Positions 9,273 to 19,563 of a stretch of DNA of 64,000 nt are shown here, piece after piece (within the stretch, counting starts at the first letter, position 1; every line of letters starts with the position of its first letter). This stretch comes from Rebecca billardiae RCC1528 (taxonomy: Eukaryota; Haptophyta). The position numbers and the translations under genes were made by a program. Under the pieces are notes generated by a model. The model had not been told where the DNA came from. It saw only the letters and a program-made list of their open reading frames with translations, and did not search any database. Location: contig OZ251227.1 in assembly GCA_965240325.2 (NCBI GenBank), positions 124,001 to 188,000 on the forward strand, in the 5' to 3' direction.

Positions 9273-11558
9273 TCAGCACACGAGGCGCAGGCACCTGCGC
9301 CCCTTCCGCCGGCAGTAGCGGATGCAGCCGAAGAGGGCCCCCCCGCCGGCGGGCGCGCCCGGGTCCGCCGCGCCCTCCGCCTCGCCGTGCAGCGGGAACA
9401 GCTCCATCACCGACTGCACGTCGAGCGGCCGCCCCGCGTCGACAATGTCGAGCGCGAGCTCGAGCGCCTCCTCCGAGCGCGGCTCGTCCACGCCCTCGCA
9501 CGCCTGCACGCACCGCAGGATCAGCAGCCGCTCGCCCACGTCGACGGAGCGGTCGGCGGCGAGCGCGACGAAGAGCATGCGCAGCGTGAGCTGCTGCGCG
9601 AGCGCGTGCAGCCGCATCAGCCCGACCACGAGCGCGTCGGCGTTGTCCAGCTCCGCGCCCTTGAGCGGCGTGCCCACCAGCCGCGCGAGGTGCTGCAGGA
9701 TGAGCACGCACGTCGGGTGGTGCGCCTCGATCGAGACGATCGCGACGCCGACCGCGCGGTACAGGCTAAGCCGCACGTCCGGCGTGACGCGGTGCGTGCC
9801 GAACGCGAGGACGAGCGCGTCGACGACGTTCGCGGTGAGCTGCGGCGAGAGCGCGATCGCGAGCACGTCGATGAGCGTGAGGTGCATCACCATCCCGTCG
9901 ATGAAGCCCATCACCGGCACCGCCACCCAGCGCAGCACCTGCTTGGTCGCCGCGCGCGCGAGTGCTCGCTTCACGAGGATCTTGGCAACCATCGTCGCGA
10001 TGCTCGCCTTCGCCTTCCACAGCACCGCGGCGAGGAAGAGGCGCAGCCGGCTCGCCCGGCGCAGCGGGTTGATCCCCAGCTTCGGGTCGCGCTCGGTCGG
10101 GTGCCCCAGCTGCAGCGCCGAGCGCGCGAGCGCGCCGATGATGAACGCGCGCTCCGAGTCGAGTGGCGTGAGCGAGAGCCCGACGCTCTGCGACATGCGC
10201 ATCGCCGCGCGCAGCGCCATGTAGTAGAGCGCGCTCACCTCGAAGCACGACGCGAGCATCACGACCAGCCCCTCCACCACGAGCAGCCACGTCAGCGCCG
10301 CCAGCGCCTGCGCGAGCAGCCCCCTCGAGGCCGCCTCCTCCGCGGCCGCGGCCGCGCGCGCGTCCGCCTCGCCGCCCTCGGGCTGGCCCAGCAGCACGCG
10401 CGCGATCGGCTCGGCCCACGTCGAGATGGTCGCGGCGAGCGCGCCGACGACGAAGGCGAAGAGCTCGGCCCACCTGCGGATGTGCCGCGTGTGCTCGAGC
10501 AGCTGCGCCGAGTCGATGTTCTTCCGCCGCCAGCTCGGCAGCTTCGCCCGTGTGAGCTGCGAGATGCGCGTGAGCTTTACGCGGCCGCGCTGCAGCGCCG
10601 CGACGCGCCTCGCAGACGCGGGCGAGAGAGCGCGCGCGGGCGCGGCAGCGGGCGCGGCGGGCGCGGGCGCGGCGGCGCGCGCGGCGGGCGTCGGCGCGCG
10701 CGTCGGCGCCGCGCGCGCCTTCTTCCGCCCGCCCTTGTCCAGCGCGAGCATCAGCTGCGCGCCCATCCGCTCGCCCATCTGCATCGTGCTGAGCGTGCGC
10801 AGCTGCTCCACCTCGAGACCAAACTGGTCGGTCGGCGTGTTCGACACCCACGTGGGCTCGATGACGAGCTCGGAGAGGTTGATCGGCGCGGGCGAGCGCG
10901 TGGGCGAGAGCAGCGCCGGCAGCTCCCGCCGCCGCGGCGCGCGCGCCGGCGAGCCCGGCGAGCGCGGAGAGCCCGGCGCGCCCGGCGGCGCCGGCTCGGG
11001 CTGCGCGTTGCCACTGTGCGCCGCCACCGCCTCGACGAGGACGGCCGCGAGCTCGACGGGCGAGACGACGCCCGAGCCGTCGGTGTCGATGAAGGTGAAG
11101 AGTTCGGCGTGCTCCTCGTCCGTCGCCACGACGCCCATGCGCGTCAGCGCGCGCCGCAGCTCGGCCTGGTCGAGGTCGCCGTTGTCGTCCGCGTCCACCT
11201 CCGCAAAGCCGGCCGCCAGCGTGCGCATCCACGAGACGCTGAGCGAGCGGGGCAGCCCGTAGTCGGCGGTGAGCGCGACGAATTGCTCGATCGTCACGGT
11301 GTCGCCGGTCGCGTAGTAGATCACCTCGCTCAGCAGCTGGTCCGCCGGCATGCCCAGCAGGCGCAGGAGCGCGCGCAGCTGCGACCACGTCAGCCGGCCG
11401 TCGCGGTCCGCGTCCGCGAGCTCGAACGCCGTGCGGAGGCGCTCCGCCTCGGCGAGCAGCTCGTCTGCACCGAGCACGGCCTCGTCCGCCTCGTCCGCCT
11501 CGGGTGCCTCCTCGACCAACGTGAGCGCCTCCTCATGCAGCGGCTCGTACGTCGCCAT
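9273..11558 (-). CDS. EF-hand calcium-binding multi-pass membrane protein
   Basis: A 761-residue protein starting at ATG 11558 (MATYEPLHEE). The N-terminal 180 residues form a calmodulin-like pair of EF lobes. Canonical loops are DADRDGRLTWSQ (from residue 49), DADDNGDLDQAE (122-133) and DTDGSGVVSPVE (158-169); a fourth, around residue 84, is degenerate (ATGDTVTIEQF). A Pro/Ala/Arg-rich linker follows. The C-terminal half has several hydrophobic segments (FAFVVGALAATI, LTWLLVVEGLVVML, VAVPVMGFIDGMVMHLTLID, LSPQLTANVVDALVLAF) and ends in a basic Cys tail. It probably senses Ca2+ at a membrane. I do not recognise the membrane family, so channel, transporter or scaffold remain open. Single exon, divergent from the MsrA-like gene. 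Confidence 0.8.
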   Translation of the reverse strand: MATYEPLHEEALTLVEEAPEADEADEAVLGADELLAEAERLRTAFELADADRDGRLTWSQLRALLRLLGMPADQLLSEVIYYATGDTVTIEQFVALTADYGLPRSLSVSWMRTLAAGFAEVDADDNGDLDQAELRRALTRMGVVATDEEHAELFTFIDTDGSGVVSPVELAAVLVEAVAAHSGNAQPEPAPPGAPGSPRSPGSPARAPRRRELPALLSPTRSPAPINLSELVIEPTWVSNTPTDQFGLEVEQLRTLSTMQMGERMGAQLMLALDKGGRKKARAAPTRAPTPAARAAAPAPAAPAAAPARALSPASARRVAALQRGRVKLTRISQLTRAKLPSWRRKNIDSAQLLEHTRHIRRWAELFAFVVGALAATISTWAEPIARVLLGQPEGGEADARAAAAAEEAASRGLLAQALAALTWLLVVEGLVVMLASCFEVSALYYMALRAAMRMSQSVGLSLTPLDSERAFIIGALARSALQLGHPTERDPKLGINPLRRASRLRLFLAAVLWKAKASIATMVAKILVKRALARAATKQVLRWVAVPVMGFIDGMVMHLTLIDVLAIALSPQLTANVVDALVLAFGTHRVTPDVRLSLYRAVGVAIVSIEAHHPTCVLILQHLARLVGTPLKGAELDNADALVVGLMRLHALAQQLTLRMLFVALAADRSVDVGERLLILRCVQACEGVDEPRSEEALELALDIVDAGRPLDVQSVMELFPLHGEAEGAADPGAPAGGGALFGCIRYCRRKGRRCLRLVC

Positions 11559-11765
11559 TCGGCTCGCGGTCTCGGCCCGGGCCGGCGCGGCGACGAAAAG
11601 CGCGCACCGATGCGCTGAAAGCACTGCACCACCGGACCACAGGTCTTGCTGTACTCTGGACTGTTCCCAGGGACCACCATTGTGAATGCAGAGAAGAAGG
11701 CTGGAACCGCGGCCGTCATCAACAGGCTTGGCTCTGGCCCCGATCGCGCACCTTCCTCCATCTGC
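11559..11765. promoter_or_regulatory. Divergent promoter gap, EF-hand protein / MsrA-like
   Basis: 207 bp between opposite start codons, moderately GC-rich, with no recognised core element. A shared promoter is inferred from spacing. Confidence 0.4.
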
Positions 11766-12839
11766 ATGTACGCGGCCCCGCTCGCGCTTGCGCTTGCCGT
11801 GCATGCGGCCCCGTCCGCACGGCCACATGCGGCGGTGCGCGTGCCGCTGTCGCCTGCACCCTCGCTCAGCCGACGGCAGCTCGCGGCGAGCGGTCTGCTC
11901 GTGCCGGCGGCGCTGGCGCTCGGCGCTGGCGTGAGTCCCGCGAGCGCCGCGGCGGACGTGGCAGCCGAGACCGCGTCGCTGCCTGTCTACTTTGGATGTG
12001 GATGCTTCTGGCACGTGCAGCACGAGTTTGTGGACTGCGAGCGGCAGGTGCTCGGCCGCAAGGACGCCGAGCTCACCTCGCGCTGCGGGTACGCGGGCGG
12101 GCTCAAGACCGGCGATGGCGGGAAGGTGTGCTACCATAACCTGAGGCGCGACTCCGACTACGGCAAGCTGGGCCACGCCGAGGCGGTCGCGATGCGCATC
12201 CCGCCGAGCAAGCTCCCCGACTTCGCCAAGCTGTACTTCAGCCTCTTCGTGCCGTACAAGTTCCCCGGCATGACAGTCCTCGAGCGCAACGACCCGCAGG
12301 ATGCCGGCCCTGAGTACCGCTCGCTGCTCGGGCTGCCCGGGGGCGTCAAGTCGCCGCTCTTCCCCGCGATCGAGGCGGCGGCCCAGGGCAAGTGGAAGCT
12401 GGTGGAGGTGCGCTCGCCGCCGCGCTGCCCAGACGCCCGGCCCGACGCCCACGCCCACCCGCCCCGCGCGACGTGCGGGCGGCGCTTGAGCGCGCTGCCC
12501 CTCCCCCCGTGCCGCTCGCTCCGCAGGGGAAGGGCAACGAGCCCGACACCCTGCTCAAGCGCACCATCTACGTGATGGACTCGGACGAATTCCCATTCTA
12601 CCCGGTGCGTGCCAGCCCTGTAGTGCGTGGCTGCGGCCCGTGCGTAAAGGCACGCGTCGCAGCTGACGCCCACCGCGCGCGTGTGGCCGCGGGGCCGCGC
12701 CTCGCAGGCCGAGGTGTACCACCAGTTTCACAACGACTTCCAGAGCCCGCCGTACGGCAAGGCATACAACTCGATCAGCGACCTGCTCGTCAAGAACGGC
12801 GACATCAAGACCACCGGCTGCCCAGAATTGGGCTTCTAA
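11766..12839 (+). CDS. MsrA-like peptide-methionine sulfoxide reductase, probably thylakoid lumen
   Basis: Three exons: 11766-12407, 12527-12604 and 12708-12839 (283 residues). The introns (119 and 103 bp) start GTGCGC and GTGCGT and end AG, and the frame is kept throughout. The core has the MsrA signature VYFGCGCFWHVQHEF with the catalytic Cys at 80, and the C-terminal end has YHQFHNDFQSPPYGKAYN. The family reduces methionine-S-sulfoxide; this is a divergent subtype because GCFW is followed by HVQ rather than GAE. The N terminus looks bipartite: a hydrophobic start, then SRRQLA (36-40), a hydrophobic stretch and PASA-A near residue 61. That resembles a Tat-type thylakoid lumen signal. Localisation is inferred. 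Substrate could differ from classical MsrA. Confidence 0.82.
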
Positions 12840-14227
12840 ACAGGCTCGGCACAGCGGTGCGCGTTTTTTGATCAGCACTATTCAGTCGTCATGCCGTCGT
12901 CGTCGGATCTGGATTACGCGCGACGGCTCTGGTCACTGTCCGGGACGTCCAGCAGGGGTGCATTTAACCATTTGGGGGGGTCTGGGGGGGGCTCCCCCCA
13001 GCCCATCGAAGGACCAAATACGCCTCAATAGGGGCCCAACTCGCCAGATTTGCATGGGTGCAGACTGCCGCAAATGCTGCGCTGAGCCTGAGGGCCGGAG
13101 CCGTGCAGCGGCGTCGATTGACAGCGTCAGCTGTGCGCCGCCTCGCGACGACCATGCGACGCCTCGCACAAAGCCCTGATCTCGGCGTCTCCCTCGCTAG
13201 TCAAGACGTAGCGTAGTGCTGGATCGAGCGACGCATCAGTGACCGCCGCCGCGGCCGCCGCACCTCGGCGCGCTCGCGAACTCGCTGAGCCGTCAGCCAA
13301 GCGCGAGCTCGTGCGCACGCCCGCGCCTCCGCGAGCTGACGGCACGGCCCGGGGCGCGAGCAGCTCGAGGAGCACGTCTTCCTCCGTGAAGCGCTTGTGA
13401 ACGGTGCTGGCGGCAACCATGACGTGCTTCGGGCAACGGCAATCCGTATGGCCAGGGCAAGCCAGGGTCACCGTACACGTACCTGCGCTCGTTGGGAGAT
13501 GCGCGCGCATTGTCCCACCCACGCGAGCGCGTCAACGAGCCCGTCGTCATCGGATGGTCCTCTGTCTGCTTGGCCAGCTGACGTCTCCGCGCGCCGGGCG
13601 CGGCTGCGACACCCGACATGGCCGCAGCTCACCGTTGGAGTCCGGGAACTTGAAAAAAAAAGTTCAGCACGATGGAGTCCTCCGTGTTCGACGTGACGAC
13701 GCCTTCGAACACGTCGAGGCGTGAGAAGACGTCGATTACTTCGATGAGGACTACGTTACTTCGTCCGCCGCGCTGGAGATCTTTCGATTGGTACCCTCAT
13801 CGCTCCCTGGCTCCCAGGGGTTCGACTAAATGCACCCCCCCCATAGGGTCAGTGGACGTCCCTGATGGCTGGAGCCCGACGGGCACTTCCACCACGTCTT
13901 TGATCTTCCTAATTTTCTTCACCGTACCATCATCGGCATCTGACCTAGACACGCTGCCTCATGATGCGGTCATCGGCATACGATTATCGGCGGCATATAT
14001 ATCGTGTACATATATATGTATATATTTATATATATATTGGCGCCCACGTCGTTGAATATATTGGCGCTGCTAACTACAATCTATATTAACGACGTGACGA
14101 TTTAAAATAGGCTCCACCGATGATTATTATTATATAAAATTTTATTCATTCGATGATGATATCGGCGTGCGTGGCCGACCCGATATATCGCGGCACATCC
14201 CTCGCCATCAATGCGGCTACCGCGCCG
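12840..14227. other. Intergenic region with inverted-repeat element and AT-rich island
   Basis: No firm gene. An inverted pair (GGGGTGCATTTA at 12955-12966, complement at 13827-13838) plus outer GGGACGTCCA / TGGACGTCCC encloses about 0.87 kb. That interval contains a minus-strand frame near 13127-13520 with a Cys/His cluster (CPGHTDCRCPKH) of unknown meaning. From about 13980 to 14160 the DNA is AT-rich with ATATAT runs. Confidence 0.55.
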
Positions 14228-15109
14228 TCATCTCGTGATCTCGTCCAAGAGAGCCGACAGCTTGGCGCAGAGCTCAGCCTGGCGCACCTCGGAGCCAGCG
14301 CCCACCTGCAGCGCGCGGTTCACGAGCGCGTGCAGCGGCGGAGGGACTGCCACCTGGGGCGGACAAGCCATCGGCTGAGACGACGCGGCGTGCTCGCCCG
14401 GAGCGCCAGCATCGCAGGGCGGTAGGTGCCTGCGCCGATCGTCGCCGCGATGCGGCGGCTCCACGATCGCCACACATCCCGCACCCTCGCCCCTCCGGAA
14501 CGCGGTCGCGCTCGGGCACGCGAGCAACGTGAGCGCGCTGCCGGCCCACCCGCAGTCCATCTGGTCGAGCACGGCGCAGGCATCGCGGATGCAGCGGGAG
14601 ATGTGCGTGGGGCTCGAGACGAGGACGAGGCGAGTGCACCCGTGCCGTCGGCACGCGGCGATGGCCGCGGCGACCTCCTCGCGCGTGTTCCGCGATACAC
14701 AGTCGCATGCGCTCGTGCGTCGCACACGCTCGCGCATGCTGTCCACATCGACGCGCGCGAATGCGCCGCCAAAGGCCGGGAGGCCCTCGAGCCTCTCCTC
14801 GAGCACGCACCGTGTGTACTCTGCCTCCGGCGTGCCGTGCGAATCGTGGCTGGCCCCCGTCCCGAAGATGAGGAGCGCGGCGTCGAGCTCACTCGCGATG
14901 AGCAGGCCCTGTGGCACGCGTCCGGCGAGGCCGGCCGACGGCTCGCCCCAGACGACGCGCTCCCACTCGAACGCGCCGAGGTGGTAGCCGTGCACCAGAA
15001 CGGCTGTGCGCGTCGGCGGAGCGCTGCTTTCACCCCAGATACCCCGCACGCACGACGACCACAAAAGGAGGAGGGCGGCGACCCCGTAACACGCCGCCCC
15101 GGCCGGCAT
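14228..15109 (-). CDS. DUF218 (SanA/YdcF/ElyC-like) protein with signal peptide
   Basis: Start chosen at ATG 15109 because it puts a signal-peptide-like segment (ACYGVAALLLLWSSCVRG) at the N terminus. An earlier in-frame ATG at 15235 would add 42 polar residues. The mature part follows the DUF218 order: an opening strand (TAVLVHGY), DAALLIFGTGASHDSHGTPE with the following Tyr/Arg helix, then CVSRNTREEVAAAI and RLVLVSSPTHISRC, which match the family blocks with the conserved S-x-N-T and the His before Arg. Family members are membrane or secreted proteins linked to envelope metabolism in bacteria; the eukaryotic role is unknown. About 293 residues, single exon. Confidence 0.7.
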   Translation of the reverse strand: MPAGAACYGVAALLLLWSSCVRGIWGESSAPPTRTAVLVHGYHLGAFEWERVVWGEPSAGLAGRVPQGLLIASELDAALLIFGTGASHDSHGTPEAEYTRCVLEERLEGLPAFGGAFARVDVDSMRERVRRTSACDCVSRNTREEVAAAIAACRRHGCTRLVLVSSPTHISRCIRDACAVLDQMDCGWAGSALTLLACPSATAFRRGEGAGCVAIVEPPHRGDDRRRHLPPCDAGAPGEHAASSQPMACPPQVAVPPPLHALVNRALQVGAGSEVRQAELCAKLSALLDEITR

Positions 15110-15235
15110 CGTGAGACGATTACTGTATTCGTCGCAGGGCGAGCGATGACGAATTCTCCCCTCATCACTCGCGCCCAAGCAAGGGCCCTTCCGCTTGGTC
15201 CCTTGCTGGTCCAAGTCCAAGTTCCGCAATGCCAT

Positions 15236-15566
15236 TATGCCGACGGCGCCTTTCCACCCGTTCCACTACTGGGGGCGGGCCCAGCGAATCCGCGGTACTA
15301 CACGTGCACGCTTATAGCTATAGTACTCGACGGTGGCTTATTATTAGCCCGCAGACTCTGTCATCACTCGTAACACTGCCAGCGTCTGCTCACCCGGCGG
15401 CGTGTCGCACAGACCAGAGGCACAGTGACAGTGGCAGTCCGTACGGTGCCAGGCTGATCCGCAGCCAGCCAGACGCATGCCACTGCGCCGCATGGCCATG
15501 GGCGTCCATGCCAACGGCAGCGGTTCCTAGCAGTGCACGGCGACGCTGCTGCGCCCAGCCCTGGCC
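15236..15566. other. Short intergenic region
   Basis: About 330 bp of mixed composition between two minus-strand genes. I see no gene, repeat or RNA in it. Confidence 0.6.
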
Positions 15567-18500
15567 CTAGCCCCACAGACTCCCGCGCGTGGAGCCGCCG
15601 CCGCCAGGCGCGGCGTGCTCGCCGAGGCCGCGCGTGACGCCAATCTCGCGCGGCGGGACGACCGGCGCGGGCGCATCGGTCGCCGCCGCCGCGCCCCCGG
15701 CGGCGAGCTTGTCGCCGTTCCGCCCCATGACGCGCGCGCGCAGCTTGTCGAGCTTGGCCTTCTGCTGCGGCAGCACGACCGTGACGAACGCCGTGCCGAT
15801 GACCAGCGCCATCGCGCCCTGCATGATGAGCACGACCGCGGTCACGGCCGTGACGACCGCCGGCTGCGCGCCCAGCACCGCCTCGTTCACCAGCAGGAAC
15901 ATGCCCGCAAAGACGGTGGAGAAGGTGACGACGAGCGAGAGCGTCTCGATCTGGTCGAGCGCGGGGTTGACGTACGGCCTGTACCGCACGTGCAGCAGCA
16001 CCATCCCGAACAGCAGGTAGAGCGCCACCAGCACCTGCACAAAGACGGACACGCGGCTGAGCAGCGCGCGCACCAGCGCCAACGCCACCTGCGCACGAGG
16101 CGGGGCGCGGCGGAGCGGAGGGGGAAGGGGGCGGCGCGGGCGCAGGGCGGGCGGGGCGGCCGCTCAGCGGCTCTGCGCGCGCGCCCCGCCGCGCGCCGCG
16201 CCCCGCCGCCCCGCGCGTGCGCGCCTCGCCTTGCGCGGCATGATGACGGCCACTTCCCAGAACACGGCGATGCCGCGCTGCTCAAACCCGCGGAACAAGA
16301 AGCCGTACACCGACACAAACTGCTCGTCGCGGGTGGCGATCTTGCGCCGGTTCGACCAGAGCAGCCACGTGCCGCCGAGCGGGATGCCCGCGCCGAAGAG
16401 CACAAAGAAGATGGCCGCGAACCACTGCCGGGAGGCGTGCGGCTCCTGCGGGGCGCGCGGCCGCGCGGCGTGGCGCGAGCGCGCGCCGGTGGAGGCGCGA
16501 GCACGGCGCGCGAGGCGCGAGCACGGCCCGCCGCGTGCGGCGCGCGCGCGCGCGCGAGGGAAGGCGCGCGCGCGCGCGCGCACCAGGTCGCAGCGCACGC
16601 TCGGCCGCTCGCTGAGGTGCAGGTACGTGACGCCGCCCGCGTCCTCGAACGGCTCGCACGCGAGGAACACCAGCGTCTCCTCCGCCAGCGGCATGTGCAC
16701 GACGAACAGGAAGACGAGCAGCGCCACCTTGAAGCCGTCCACGTGCCCCAGCACGATGCGCGCGCGCACCTGCGCCTCGTCCTCCTCGAGCGGGGCGGCG
16801 CGCATCACGGAGAGGCGGCGCGAGTCGGCGGAGGAGCGCCGGCGCACGTCGCCACTCGCCCCGCCCGCGTCGGCGCTCGTCTCGAGCCTTGCGCCGCCCC
16901 CCCCGCCTCCGGCGCGGCCGTACGCGCGGTGCCGTGCGAGCGCGACCAAGCAGAGCACCGCCCACACCGCCGCCCACACGCACGCGCAGATGGGCACGAT
17001 CACGACGTACAGCACCAGCTTGGTCCACTGCCGGTCGTCCGACGCGCCCAGCTCGCACTCCACCGCGGCGAGCTGCAGCGAGATCGGCATCGAGACCTGG
17101 CGCATCGCGCGCAGCACGTGCCTGATGGAGTCGGACCAGTGCAGGTCGAACGCGGCCGCAAACGAGGTCATCTGCAGCCAGTTGATGCTCATCTTGACGA
17201 GCGGCATCAGGTCGTTCGCCGCGTCCTCGTCGAACGCGCCCGACCGCCCCGCCAGCAGCACCACGTACGTCGCCGCCCCCACGCCGACGAAGAGCAGCAC
17301 GGCCGCGGACGCGACGATGAACACATCCTCTTGCCGCGCGGCCTCCCGCGCGGCCGAGAGATCGGCCGTGCCCGAGAGCGGGCACGCCTCGCACTCGCCG
17401 AGCGCGTCGCGCCCGTAGCCGATCGCGCACGCCTCGCAGCGCGGCCCCACGTGCCCGTCCGCGCACAGGTCGTCGCCGCCCGCGCCCGACGCGGAGAAGG
17501 CGGCGCCGCCCGGGCAGGCGGAGGGCAGCGAGGCGCACGCGTACACGACGAGCGACTCTGCCGAGTACCGCCAGAAGCCGGGGGACACGCCCATGTCCGC
17601 CGGCCCGTTCGTGCCCTGCTTGCAGATCAGCCCGGGCGGGCAGTCCTCGCACCACACCTCGTCCGCCTCCCAGTCCACCACCACGCGGTACTGCCCCGCG
17701 TCGCACGTGCACTCGTCCTTGGCCGCCGCTCCGCTCGAGGTGGTGATCAGTCCGCCCGGGCAGAGCCGGCAGTTCGAGTTGGCCTGCGTCGGCTTGTACT
17801 CGTTCTCGGCGCACGCCGTGCAGCGCCCGCCGTCCGCCAGGTCGCCGCCGTCCACGAAGTACCCCTTCTCGCACTCGCACACCGCGCCCTGCCCGCCGTC
17901 CTCGGACACGGCCGCGTCGTCGGGGCACGAGCACTCGGAGGCAGCGGTCGCGGCCTCCGCGCTGGACGAGCCGAGCGCGCACGCGTCGCACGCGTGGTTG
18001 CCAATGTCCTTCTTGAAGGTGCCCGAGGCGCACGGCTGGCACAGCGAGTTGCGCACCGAGCGCTGGTCGAGGAAGCTGGTGGAGGCGCAGTCCTCCCCGT
18101 CTGGGCAAACCAGCTCGTAGCCCGCGCGGCACGCGCACTCGGGGTCGCCGCCGCTGCCCCAGATTGGCACCATGCGGAGCGGGCAGACGCACGCGCTGCG
18201 CTGCGTCGAGCCGACCGGGGCGAAGTAGTACAAGCCGCACTCCTCGCACGGCTCGTCGCTCGTCTCGTTCTTGAAGGAGCCCACGCCACTGGTGGCGGGG
18301 GGCGGCGGGGGTTCGGCGCGGGGCGGAGGCTCGGCCGCGCCGACGCGACGCGCGAGAGCCGCGCGCGCAGCGCGCTCCGGGCGGACGGCTCGAGCGCGCC
18401 GGCCAGCGCGAGCCGGCCGCGCGCGCGCGCGCGCACCATGGTTCGCACACGTTGGCGTCCAGATTGTCGTCAAAGACGGGCTCTCTCCCCGCCGGGCACA

Positions 18501-19563
18501 GGCACTCCCAGCCCTCCCAGAGGTCGAGCGGGCCGCCCGTGAGCGTGAGCGTGAAGCCCGATGCGCACGTGCACTCTGCAGGGTCGACGGTGCCGACGTT
18601 GACGACACTGCGGCACGCGGCACGGCCGCGGGTGCCGGGGGGGTGCGCCGCTGAGCGCGCCGCCGCACTCGCCCGCGCGCGCTCCGGGGCGCGCCTGGGC
18701 GCGCTGCCCCGCCGCCCTGCGCCGCGTGCGCGACGCGGCGCCGCCGGCACCGTCGGCACCGCGTGCGCGCGTGTGCGGTTGGTGCGCTCACGTCTGCGAG
18801 AAGGGCGTCGGGCAGTTCTCACACGTGGTGGGGACGAAGCGGAGGCGGGACGGGCGGCTCCACGTGCCCGTGTCGCAGAGCGAGCAGGACCACTCGGAGA
18901 GGAACAGCGGCGGCTGGTGCACCACCTGCAGGTAGTGCCCGCCCTCCGTGTTGCACTCGCACCCCTGCAGCCCGCCCGCGTACTCGACCTCCACGTACTC
19001 GGCCTTGCACCCGGAGCATGCCGCGGACGAGCTGGCGCCCTCGAGGCCGGTCGCGGCGCCCGGGCCGCGGGGGCACTGGGTGCAGTCGTACGGATCGCTC
19101 TCGCCCGTGTTGTAGAAGCCGTCCGGGCACGGCTCGCACAGCACCTGCGAGCCGCGGCGCGGGCGGGAAGCGACACGTCGGCGCACGCGCACGTCGGTGC
19201 GCGCGGGCGCTGGCAGGGGGCGCGCGCGCTCCGCGGCCCGTGGCTCGCCGCGCGCACGGTCTCGTCGTAGCCGCCTAGGTCAGCGTTATACGCGTAGTTC
19301 CGATGCATCGCAAACCCGGGCTGGCAGCGGCAACGGCACGTGCCCGTGAGCGCAGTCTCCTCGTTGCACGCAGGGAAGCCGTCACGGTCCATAAAGCCCG
19401 CCGCCTCGGCGCAGTTGCACGACGCGTTCAGCATGGAGTTGATCGAGCCGAACTCATCGGTCACGTTGTACGGGCACGACGCGCTCGCGCCCGGCGCCAG
19501 CGCGAGCAGAGCCAGCAGCCAGCTAGCCCGCAGCGCCATCTTGGGGCCTGTCGTCGCCGGCAT
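15567..19563 (-). CDS. Cys-rich GCC2/GCC3 (ephrin-receptor-like) multi-pass membrane protein
   Basis: Six exons join in frame to 1,090 residues: 19563-19258, 19144-18792, 18607-18437, 18288-16584, 16445-16230 and 16088-15567. A signal peptide (WLLALLALAPGASA) is followed by repeated Cys modules of GCC2_GCC3/EGF type, for example CEPCPDGFYNTGESDPYDC, CQPCASGTFKKDIGNHAC and CRLCPGGLITTSSGAAAKDEC. A membrane region begins at VFIVASAAVLLFVGVG and has about seven to nine hydrophobic segments, including KVALLVFLFVVHMPLA and FAAIFFVLFGAGIPLGGTWL. Two junctions rebuild a codon across the intron, and one restores the expected CEPC motif. The last intron (16229-16089) starts GC, not GT. Such proteins are common in algae and ciliates, probably as surface receptors or adhesins; ligand unknown. 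Confidence 0.85.
16089..16229 (-). other. GC-AG intron
   Basis: The exon ends ATGCCGCGCAAG and the intron begins GCGAGG; it ends GTGCGCAG before GTGGCGTT. No GT donor nearby preserves the frame and the expected join IMPRK-VALALVRALLS. GC donors are known to be frequent in some haptophytes. Confidence 0.75.

Noticed and set aside
9186-11618. 810-codon plus-strand frame opposite the EF-hand gene
   Set aside because: Shadow frame with His/Arg/Leu bias; EF-hand loops on the minus strand are decisive.
13127-13522. Minus-strand frame with a Cys/His cluster as a zinc-finger gene
   Set aside because: The upstream part has no good ATG context, the rest is Ala/Arg-rich, and it lies inside an inverted-repeat interval. 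Kept only as a note.
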